Positions 55,051 to 62,767 of a stretch of DNA of 64,000 nucleotides are shown piece by piece. Each line of letters opens with the position of its first letter. Within the stretch, counting starts at the first letter, position 1. A model generated the notes under the pieces. It did no database searches and was not told the DNA's origin. It saw nothing but the letters and a program-made list of their open reading frames with translations. Where the stretch lies: NCBI RefSeq assembly GCF_001431505.1, contig NZ_LDJP01000012.1:1-64000 (forward strand), read 5' to 3'. Position numbers and translations under genes: made by a program. Origin of the DNA: Stenotrophomonas daejeonensis. GTDB lineage: Bacteria > Pseudomonadota > Gammaproteobacteria > Xanthomonadales > Xanthomonadaceae.

Positions 55051-58000
55051 GCAAACCGCTGCCGCCGGTGGCCAAACCGCTGCAACCGCATCTGCGCAAG
55101 CCCACGACGCCGACTTGATGGCCGGTGCGACCCCGGCATGGTTCGACGCCGCCTTTTACCGCACGCAGAACCCGGACATCGCCGTCGAAGGGGATGAGGC
55201 GTGGCGTCATTTCCACTCGCAGGGCTGGCGCGAGTTCCGCAACCCCGGCCCCGGGTTCGACGTATGGTGGTACCAGGCCCTGCATCTGGAAGGCGACCAC
55301 CGGCGCGATCCGGTCGCGCACTACCTGGACGGCGGCCAGGCAGCCGGCGCGGAAACCACGCGCGCCACCGGCGAACCAATGGAGGTGGCGCGCAAGACCC
55401 GCTTCAACCTGCGCACGCTGGCCCTGCTCAATGCGCTGGATGCGCCGGGCACGGTGTTCGCCCGCATCGCCGGCAACCTGGCGGCGCTGGAGTTGTGGGA
55501 CGTGGCCGACATGTTCGCCATGCGCGCCTGCGACCTGCAGCCGGACACGGCGGCGCACCATGCCCTGCTCGGCGCCATCGTGGCCCGGCGCAACGGCTGG
55601 CGCCGGGTCGTCACCGCCCTGCGCGTGGCGACCGAACTGGACGATGGCCATGCCGACTGGTTCCACACCCTCGGCTTGGCCTGCGAACGCCTGGGCTGGC
55701 TGGACGATGCCGCCACCGCCTATGGCCGCGCCCTCGCGCTGGACGACGGCAATGCCGACACCCACTACCGGCTGGGCCGCGTCGAGGAACGGCGGGGCAA
55801 CAAGGCGGCGGCCGAAGCCTGCTATGCGCGGGTCGCCGCCGCCGAACCGGGCGTGGCGGCGCTGGGCATCGGCCTGCGCCACGAGCAGGAGAAGGATTGG
55901 GAAGGCGCCGAGCGCGCCTACCGCGAACGGCTGGCCCAACCCGCGCATGCCGGCGACGCACGCCTGCATTTCGCGCACGGTTATCAGCTGGAAGCCTTGT
56001 ACCGCTGGGAGGACGCTGCCACCGCCTACGGCGCGGCACTCGAACTGGATCCGGCGCAGCCGGACTGGCAATATCGCCACGGCTGGATGCTGGAACGGCT
56101 GGAACGCCCGCAGGAAGCCGCCGCGGCCTATGCGCGCGCCCTGGCCCTGCGCGAGGATGCCGACTGGCGCTATCGCCAGGGAACCTGCCTGCATGCCTGC
56201 GGCGATGCCGATGCGGCGATCGCGGCATGGCTGCACTGCGTGCCGGGCGAGCCGGCCATCCCGGCCGCCTCGGGCATGGACGACGACGCGCAGCGGCGCG
56301 CCCTGCGCGACCGCCTGCGCACCTGCACGCTCGACCCCCTGCTGCATTTCGAACTGGGCCTGGCCTGCGAACGGCTGGGCCTGCATGCCGAGGCCGCCGC
56401 GGCTTACGGCCATTGCGTCAACCGCCACGACGAACACGTCCCCCGCCTGTACTTCCGCCTGGGCGTGGCCCTGCACCGCGCCGGGCGCAACAGCGAAGCG
56501 GCGCAGGCCTTTCTCGCCACGCGCCTGTTCCGGCGCGATTTCGGCATCGTCCCCGACCCCACGCAGGCCGAGGGACCGCCGCCGCCCGCGCGCGACATAA
56601 AGGCCGAATACGCCGAGTTCATCGAAACCCTGCCCGTCCGTGACGACGTGGTGCTGTACGAGAGCTTCCACGGCGACTCGATCAGCTGCAATCCGCTGGC
56701 CGTGTTCCGCGCCGCGCGCACGCGCCTGGCCGCCCGCAACCTGCTGCATGCGTGGGTGGTGAAGCCGCACACGGCCATCCCCGAGGAATTGGCCGCGCTG
56801 CCGGACGTGGTTTTCGTCCGCCACGGCAGCCCGTTGTACGCGCGTTACCTGGCCACCGCCGGCTGGCTGGTGAACAACAACACCTTCATGCCGTATTTCG
56901 TGCGGCGGCCCGGACAGCGCTACCTCAATACGTGGCACGGCACGCCGCTCAAGAAGCTGGGCATCGACATCCCCGGCGCGCTGTTCGACCACAAGAACGC
57001 CGTGCGCAACCTGCTCCAGGCCACCCACCTGGCCATGCCCAATGCCTTCACCCGGCGGGTATTGCTCGAGTCGATGCAGGTCAACGACGTCATCCGCTGC
57101 CGCATGGCCGATACCGGGCAGGCGCGGATCGACCTGATGCTGGGCGCGGACGCCGATGCAAAAACCCGGACCAAGGCACGGCTCGGCCTCGGCGCAGACG
57201 CGAAAATCATCCTCTACGCGCCCACCTGGCGCGGCAACCTGGACGGGGCCTCGCTGGACGCGGCGCTGGTAGCCGATGCCATCGAACGACTGAGCGGCCA
57301 CGGCGCCACCGTGTTGTTCAGCGGCCACCACATGGTGGCGCGCAAGCTCGGCCAGCTGCCGGACGGCGCAATGGCGGTGCCGGCCGGGACCGACATCACC
57401 GAGTTGATGGCCGTGGTGGACGTGCTGGTCACCGACTACTCCTCGATCCTGTTCGACTTCCTGCCCAGCGGCCGGCCGGTCCTGCTGTACGTGCCGGACA
57501 TGGCGCAATACCGGCGCGAACGCGGGCTGTACCTGGACATCGCCACGTTGCCGGTGCAAGCCTGCGCCACCGCCGATGCACTGGAGCAGGCGCTGCTTCC
57601 CGCATTGGCGGGCGCGGCCGCCGCTGCCCCCGGGCAGATCGAGGCGGCGCGCCAGGCCTATTGGCCGCTGGAAGACGGCGGCTCGGCCAGCCGCGTCGTT
57701 GCGTTCTTCTTCGAAGCAGACGCACGCCACCAGATCACGCCACCGCCGCGCGACAAGCGCACCCTGCTGTTCCAGGTGGGCAACTTCAGCCCCAACGGCG
57801 TCACCGCCTCGTTCAACCGCCTGGCCGGCTGCGTCGATGCGCGCCGGCTGTCGCTGACCGTGATCGTCGATCCGTGGACGCTGGAAAGCTACCCGCAACG
57901 GCTGGAACGCTTTGCCGAGCTGCCCGCGCACGTGGCGCGCTGGGGCCGCATCAGCTTCCCGGTGGCCAACCGCGAACAGCAATGGCTCAACACGCGCCAA

Positions 58001-58942
58001 GGCAGCCGCGAGGTGCTCAACGCGCGCCAGCAGCAGTTGCTCGACACCTATTACCTGCGCGAATACGCGCGCCAGTTCGGCAGCGCCCATTTCGACGTGG
58101 TGGTCGATTTCTCGGGTTATGCGGGCTTCTGGACCGCATTGTTCGCCCGCGGCCGCCCCGCCGGCACGCGCTGTGCCGTGTACCTGCACAACGACATGGA
58201 CCAGGAACAGCGCAGCCGCCACCCGCAGCTGTCCAAGGTGTTCGAGCACTACCCGCTGTGCGACGCGCTGGTGTCGGTGTCCGACAGCCTGAACGCGGTC
58301 AACCGACGCCGTTTCGGCGACGTACCGGGGCAACGGCCCGAATGCTTCCACAGCGTGGACAATTGCATCGACCCCGGTTTCATCCAGCGGCGCGCCGGGC
58401 AGGAACTACCCGAAGGTTTCGCCCGCTGGCGCGAAGGCCACGTGCTGCTGGGCACGGTTGGCCGCCTGTCGCCGGAGAAAGGGCACCAGCGCTTGCTCGA
58501 TGCCTTCGCCCAGGTACGCCGCCGGCATCCCTCGACCCGGCTGGTGATCGTCGGCGAAGGCCCGGAGCGGCCCATGCTGCAGCAGCGCATCGCCGAGCTG
58601 GGGCTGGAGGATGACGTGCTGCTCACCGGCGCGCTGGCCAACCCCTACCCGGTGATGCGCGAACTCGACCTGTTCGTGCTGTCCTCGCATTACGAGGGGC
58701 AAGGCATCGTCCTGCTGGAAGCGCTGACCCTGGGCCGCCCCGTGCTGTCCACCGACATTCCCGGCCCGCAGAGCGTGCTGGCCGATGGCGTCGGACAGCT
58801 GGTGCCGGACTCCACCGAAGGGCTGGTCGATGGCATCTGCCACTGGCTGCAACGGCCCGAACGCAACGTGCACTGGGATGCGCAGGCTTACTTGCAGCGG
58901 GCGTTGGCCCAGTTCGAGCAGGCCGTCGTGGGCGTGGGCTGA
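55037..58942 (+). CDS. TPR / CDP-glycerol glycerophosphotransferase / GT4 fusion
   Basis: A 1301-residue cytoplasmic or membrane-peripheral protein with three parts. Residues 33-110 carry two short repeats of a type seen in large glycosyltransferases (WFDAAFYRTQNPDI and WWYQALHLEGDHRRDPVAHYL). About 130-520 is a run of TPR-like helical pairs (for example DDAATAYGRALALDDGNAD). About 560-900 is a TagF-type CDP-glycerol glycerophosphotransferase with WHGTPLKKLG near 633 and VTDYSSILFDF near 798. About 905-1295 is a GT4 glycosyltransferase with GTVGRLSPEKG near 1139 and the E-x7-E motif EGQGIVLLE near 1219. The start is a GTG at 55037 or an ATG at 55118. It probably adds a sugar and a glycerophosphate to one acceptor. 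It overlaps the tagD stop and touches the next start. Confidence 0.88.
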   Translation: MQCNEQTAAAGGQTAATASAQAHDADLMAGATPAWFDAAFYRTQNPDIAVEGDEAWRHFHSQGWREFRNPGPGFDVWWYQALHLEGDHRRDPVAHYLDGGQAAGAETTRATGEPMEVARKTRFNLRTLALLNALDAPGTVFARIAGNLAALELWDVADMFAMRACDLQPDTAAHHALLGAIVARRNGWRRVVTALRVATELDDGHADWFHTLGLACERLGWLDDAATAYGRALALDDGNADTHYRLGRVEERRGNKAAAEACYARVAAAEPGVAALGIGLRHEQEKDWEGAERAYRERLAQPAHAGDARLHFAHGYQLEALYRWEDAATAYGAALELDPAQPDWQYRHGWMLERLERPQEAAAAYARALALREDADWRYRQGTCLHACGDADAAIAAWLHCVPGEPAIPAASGMDDDAQRRALRDRLRTCTLDPLLHFELGLACERLGLHAEAAAAYGHCVNRHDEHVPRLYFRLGVALHRAGRNSEAAQAFLATRLFRRDFGIVPDPTQAEGPPPPARDIKAEYAEFIETLPVRDDVVLYESFHGDSISCNPLAVFRAARTRLAARNLLHAWVVKPHTAIPEELAALPDVVFVRHGSPLYARYLATAGWLVNNNTFMPYFVRRPGQRYLNTWHGTPLKKLGIDIPGALFDHKNAVRNLLQATHLAMPNAFTRRVLLESMQVNDVIRCRMADTGQARIDLMLGADADAKTRTKARLGLGADAKIILYAPTWRGNLDGASLDAALVADAIERLSGHGATVLFSGHHMVARKLGQLPDGAMAVPAGTDITELMAVVDVLVTDYSSILFDFLPSGRPVLLYVPDMAQYRRERGLYLDIATLPVQACATADALEQALLPALAGAAAAAPGQIEAARQAYWPLEDGGSASRVVAFFFEADARHQITPPPRDKRTLLFQVGNFSPNGVTASFNRLAGCVDARRLSLTVIVDPWTLESYPQRLERFAELPAHVARWGRISFPVANREQQWLNTRQGSREVLNARQQQLLDTYYLREYARQFGSAHFDVVVDFSGYAGFWTALFARGRPAGTRCAVYLHNDMDQEQRSRHPQLSKVFEHYPLCDALVSVSDSLNAVNRRRFGDVPGQRPECFHSVDNCIDPGFIQRRAGQELPEGFARWREGHVLLGTVGRLSPEKGHQRLLDAFAQVRRRHPSTRLVIVGEGPERPMLQQRIAELGLEDDVLLTGALANPYPVMRELDLFVLSSHYEGQGIVLLEALTLGRPVLSTDIPGPQSVLADGVGQLVPDSTEGLVDGICHWLQRPERNVHWDAQAYLQRALAQFEQAVVGVG

Positions 58943-60225
58943 TGGCCGGGCAACTCAACGTGCTGGTCTTCCCCTGCGGCTCGGAGATCGGCCTGGAAAT
59001 CCACGCCGCGCTGCGCCATGCCAAGGACGTGCGCCTGCATGGCGCGTCATCGGTGGATGACCACGGCGGGTTCGTTTACCACCATTACCAGAGGATCGAC
59101 GCCGACACCCGCACCGGCGACCTGCTCGCCGCGCTCAACGCATTGATACGCCAGTGGCGCATCGACCTCGTGGTGCCTGCGCACGACAGCGTGATTCCCC
59201 TGCTGGCCGCAGGGCGCGAACGCCTGCTGGCCCCGGCCGCCGTGCCGGAGGCCGGCATCGCTGCGCTGTGCCGCGACAAACGCCTGACGTATGCCCGCCT
59301 GCGCCCGCTGGGCATCGTGCCGGACGATGCCGGCGCACCGGGTTGCGCCTACCCGATCTTCGCCAAGCCGGCCATTGGCCAGGGCAGCCAGGGGGCCGAG
59401 CGCGTGGACGATGCCGCCCGCCACCGCCAGTTGCTGGAAAGCGGCACGCCTTACGTGTTCAGCGAATACCTGCCCGGCGACGAGTTCACCGTGGACTGCA
59501 TTTCCGACGCGGCCGGCGCGTTGCTGCATGCCGCGCCACGGCGTCGCTTGCGGGTAAAAAGCGGAATCAGCGTGCGCACCGAACCAGCGGCGGCGCCGGA
59601 ACTGGTCACGATGGCCACCACCATTGCCGATGAATTGCGCCTCCGGGGCGCATGGTTCTTCCAGGTGCGCCACGACCGGCATGGCGTACCCAGACTGCTG
59701 GAAGTCGCGCCGCGCGTGGCCGGCTCGATGGCACTGTCGCGCATGCGTGGCGTCAACTTCGCCCTGCTCCACGTTTACGCCTACCTTGGCCGCCCGTTCT
59801 CGGTGCTGCCGCAGGAATACCCGCTGCAACTGGACCGCGCGCTGGGCAACCGCTACCGCACCGGGCTGGACTACCGCAGAGTCTACCTGGACCTGGACGA
59901 CACCCTGATCGCCGGCGGCAAGGTCAACCCGATGTTGGCGGCCCTGCTCTACCAATGGGCCGGCGCAGGTATCGAGGTGGTATTGCTGACCCGCCATGCC
60001 GACTGCCCACACCAGACCCTCGAGCGGCACCGGCTCTGCGCCACACTGTTCAGCCGGATCGTGCACCTGCGCGACGGTTCGCCCAAGAGCGCGGCGATCG
60101 AACCCGGCATCCCGGCCATCTTCATCGACGACGCCTTCCGCGAGCGCCGCGATGTGCTGGAAAACGCCGGCATCCCGGTTTTCGACGTGGACGCCACCGA
60201 GCAGTTGCTGGACCTGCGGGCCTGA
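58942..60225 (+). CDS. ATP-grasp / HAD-like fusion protein
   Basis: A 427-residue protein. Residues 1-305 form a CarB-like ATP-grasp ligase: an N-terminal pre-ATP fold with LNVLVFPCGSEIGLEI, the loop FAKPAIGQGSQGAERV, and the metal-binding phrase LEVAPRVAGSM. Residues 312-425 form a HAD-like domain with DLDDT in VYLDLDDTLI, LTRHA and the late acidic motif FIDDAFRERRDV. ATP-grasp enzymes join a carboxylate to an amine or thiol, so it could ligate an acid to an amino sugar; the HAD part could remove a phosphate. The substrate is unknown. Its ATG overlaps the previous stop (TGATG). Confidence 0.75.
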   Translation: MAGQLNVLVFPCGSEIGLEIHAALRHAKDVRLHGASSVDDHGGFVYHHYQRIDADTRTGDLLAALNALIRQWRIDLVVPAHDSVIPLLAAGRERLLAPAAVPEAGIAALCRDKRLTYARLRPLGIVPDDAGAPGCAYPIFAKPAIGQGSQGAERVDDAARHRQLLESGTPYVFSEYLPGDEFTVDCISDAAGALLHAAPRRRLRVKSGISVRTEPAAAPELVTMATTIADELRLRGAWFFQVRHDRHGVPRLLEVAPRVAGSMALSRMRGVNFALLHVYAYLGRPFSVLPQEYPLQLDRALGNRYRTGLDYRRVYLDLDDTLIAGGKVNPMLAALLYQWAGAGIEVVLLTRHADCPHQTLERHRLCATLFSRIVHLRDGSPKSAAIEPGIPAIFIDDAFRERRDVLENAGIPVFDVDATEQLLDLRA

Positions 60226-60279
60226 GGCCGCCACGGCAGGCTGGGCTGCCCGCTTCGCGGATACGGAACGAAACTTGCT

Positions 60280-60310
60280 TTTGCCCACGAAAGCGGTTTC
60301 CGTAGGCAAA
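60280..60310 (+). promoter_or_regulatory. Dyad upstream of the aminotransferase gene
   Basis: TTTGCC (60280-60285) and GGCAAA (60305-60310) enclose further complementary bases (ACGAAA / TTTCCGT). The only gap of more than 100 bases inside the island after tagD is here, so a promoter or attenuator is plausible; no -10/-35 pair was found. Confidence 0.35.
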
Positions 60311-60338
60311 TCGCGCCCTCCCGGCCCAAGAGCATTGG

Positions 60339-61469
60339 ATGAAAACCAAGCCCATCCACGTCACCAGCCCGCTTTTGCCGCCACTGGAGGAGTTCATTCC
60401 CTATCTGGAAAAGATCTGGGAGAGCCGCATCCTCACCAACGCCGGCAGCATGCACCAGGCACTGGAAAAGGCGTTGTGCGCCTATCTCGGCGTCAAGCAC
60501 ATCGCGCTGTTCGCCAACGGCACGCTGGCGCTGGTCACCGCGTTGCAGGCGCTGCGCATCACCGGCGAGGTCATCACCACGCCCTATTCCTTCGTCGCCA
60601 CCGCTCATTCGCTGCTGTGGAACGGCGTCAAGCCGGTATTCGTCGACATCGACCCCGAAACCCTCAACCTCGACCCGGCGAAGATCGAGGCCGCGATCAC
60701 CCCGCAGACCACCGCCATCATGCCGGTGCACTGCTACGGCACGCCCTGCGACGTGGCCGCCATCGCCCGCATCGCCGACACCTACAACCTGAAGGTGATC
60801 TACGACGCGGCCCACGCCTTCGCCGTGCGCGACGCGCGCGGCAGCGTGCTGCGCCACGGCGACCTGTCGATACTCAGCTTCCACGCCACCAAGGTGTTCA
60901 ACACCTTCGAGGGCGGCGCCATCATCTGCCCGGACGCGCGCACCAAACAGCGCATCGACCACCTCAAGAACTTCGGTTTCGTCAACGAAACCACGGTGGT
61001 CGCGCCGGGCATCAACGGCAAGATGCACGAGGTCAGCGCGGCCTTCGGCCTGCTCCAGCTCAAGCACATCGACCAGGCCTTGGCCCGCCGCGCGAAGATC
61101 GACGCCCACTACCGCCGGCGCCTCGCCGGCGTCCGTGGCCTGCGCTGCCTGCCGCGCGCGCGTGCCGGGGGGGCGGACAACCACGCCTATTTCCCGGTGA
61201 TGATCGACGACGATTTCCCCATCGGCCGCGACGCGCTCTACCAGCTCATGCGCGAGCGCAACATCCTGGTGCGGCGCTATTTCCACCCGTTGATCAGCGA
61301 GTTCCCGATGTACCGCGGCCTGCCTTCGGCGGTGCCGGGCAACCTGCCGGTGGCCCACGCCACGGCGCGGCGCGTGCTGTGCCTGCCTATCCACCCGGAG
61401 CTGCCCTCGGCCGAGGTCGACCAGGTGTGCGACCTGATCCTCTCGCAATTGCGCGTCCATGCGGCATGA
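60339..61469 (+). CDS. DegT/DnrJ/EryC1/StrS aminotransferase (VioA-like)
   Basis: A PLP enzyme (376 residues) that aminates a nucleotide-bound keto sugar, giving a 4-amino- or 3-amino-deoxy sugar. The PLP lysine is Lys185 in SFHATKVFNTFEGG; the cofactor-binding Asp is in VIYDAAHAF; the N-terminus ILTNAGSMHQALEKAL is as in VioA and related enzymes. In Xanthomonas campestris a similar vioA gene sits in a flagellin glycosylation island. A dehydratase to make its keto-sugar substrate is not in this window. The next gene overlaps its stop (ATGA). Confidence 0.88.
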   Translation: MKTKPIHVTSPLLPPLEEFIPYLEKIWESRILTNAGSMHQALEKALCAYLGVKHIALFANGTLALVTALQALRITGEVITTPYSFVATAHSLLWNGVKPVFVDIDPETLNLDPAKIEAAITPQTTAIMPVHCYGTPCDVAAIARIADTYNLKVIYDAAHAFAVRDARGSVLRHGDLSILSFHATKVFNTFEGGAIICPDARTKQRIDHLKNFGFVNETTVVAPGINGKMHEVSAAFGLLQLKHIDQALARRAKIDAHYRRRLAGVRGLRCLPRARAGGADNHAYFPVMIDDDFPIGRDALYQLMRERNILVRRYFHPLISEFPMYRGLPSAVPGNLPVAHATARRVLCLPIHPELPSAEVDQVCDLILSQLRVHAA

Positions 61470-62767
61470 CCGGCCTGCGCGTGCGTCCCCGCCTTTGCCA
61501 CCGCAGGATCGTGGATGCCTGGCTGGGCATTCCGCTGCTGGTGCTGTGGCGGCTGCTGGATGCGCTGATCCCCAAGCGCAGGGACCACTGGGCGTTCTTT
61601 GACCATCCGCTCAAGCGCGGGCAGTTCATCGAAAACGCGCGCGCGGTGTTCGAGCAGGTCCGCCACGACCCCGCCGTGCAGGCGCGGGTGTTCGTCCGTG
61701 GCGGCCATCGTCCCCGTGGCGTCGCCGAATCCAGCCACGTCAGGATCGTGCAGCTCGATACGCTCTGCGGCCTGCTGGCCTTGTCCCGCTGCGGCGTGTT
61801 GCTGCTGACCAACTCCACCGCGCTGGACATGTCGCTGGCCTGGCGCAACGGCGGCTACGGCGCACCGCGGCCGTCCCTGCGCCGTCGCGTGGTGGTCAAC
61901 CTGTGGCATGGCGTTCCGCTCAAGCGCCTGTTCGCGCTGGCCAACCCCAGCCAACGCCGACATGGCGACCGTGATGCATTCCGCCGCCGCGAACGCGGCC
62001 TGTATGCCGGTCTGGTCGCGTCCTCCGAAGTCGACGCCTTGGCCATGAGCGCGACCTTCCACCCGATTCCCCCGGCCCACGTCTGGGTAACCGGCCTGCC
62101 CCGCACCGACTTCCTGCGCATGCCGGAAGCGGAGCTGCCGACGGGGCTGGACAGCGAACTGGCGCAGATACGTGCCCTGCGCGGCGGGCGCAGGCTGGTG
62201 CTCTACGCCCCCACCTACCGGGATGCCAGCGCCAGCGGCGGGCCCTATTTTTTCAGCGACGACGAGGTTTCACGGCTGAAGGCCCTGCTGCAGCGCCACC
62301 ATGCCGTACTCGGCGTGCGTGGCCATTACGTGGCGACGGCTGGTACGCCGCTGGCCCCGCGCCATCTCGACGGTGAAACCCTGCTGGACCTCGGCCATCC
62401 GCATTTCCATGAAATCGCACCGCTGCTGCGCGAGAGCAGCGTGGTGGTCACCGATTACTCGTCCGTCTACATCGACGCCCTCTGCCTCGACCTGCCCGTC
62501 ATCGGCTTCGCCCACGACCTGGACGACTACCGCACGCAACAGAACGGCCTGCTCTACGACCTGGAACTGGCCTTCCCGGGCCCGGTCACCACCACCTTCG
62601 ACGCCCTGCTGGACGCGCTGGAGGCCACCCTGGCACGCCCACGGTTCCAGCCCGACGAACGCTACCGTAACGCCCGCCGCCTGTTCTTCCGCCACGAGGA
62701 CGCGGACAACACGCGCCGGGTGGTGCAGCGGATACACGACACCCTTGCCGGAAACCGTACTCAATGA
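61466..62767 (+). CDS. CDP-glycerol glycerophosphotransferase-like protein
   Basis: A 433-residue stand-alone TagF/TagB-type enzyme. A hydrophobic amphipathic segment (about 15-32, IVDAWLGIPLLVLWRLLDAL) could hold it to the inner membrane. The catalytic motifs are WHGVPLKRLF near 146 and VTDYSSVYIDAL near 328, with LYAPTYRDAS between. It would move glycerol phosphate from CDP-glycerol to a sugar or to a growing chain, and is distinct from the GT4-fused copy upstream. It overlaps the genes on both sides by ATGA. Confidence 0.85.
   Translation: MTGLRVRPRLCHRRIVDAWLGIPLLVLWRLLDALIPKRRDHWAFFDHPLKRGQFIENARAVFEQVRHDPAVQARVFVRGGHRPRGVAESSHVRIVQLDTLCGLLALSRCGVLLLTNSTALDMSLAWRNGGYGAPRPSLRRRVVVNLWHGVPLKRLFALANPSQRRHGDRDAFRRRERGLYAGLVASSEVDALAMSATFHPIPPAHVWVTGLPRTDFLRMPEAELPTGLDSELAQIRALRGGRRLVLYAPTYRDASASGGPYFFSDDEVSRLKALLQRHHAVLGVRGHYVATAGTPLAPRHLDGETLLDLGHPHFHEIAPLLRESSVVVTDYSSVYIDALCLDLPVIGFAHDLDDYRTQQNGLLYDLELAFPGPVTTTFDALLDALEATLARPRFQPDERYRNARRLFFRHEDADNTRRVVQRIHDTLAGNRTQ

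Noticed and set aside
55047-55118. ATG overlapping the tagD stop as start of the next gene
   Set aside because: That ATG is in another frame, which stops after 23 codons. The long protein must start at the GTG at 55037 or an internal ATG.
54785-58351. A 1188-residue minus-strand frame opposite the TPR/TagF/GT4 gene
   Set aside because: No conserved motif or plausible start; the plus-strand product has clear catalytic motifs in all three domains.
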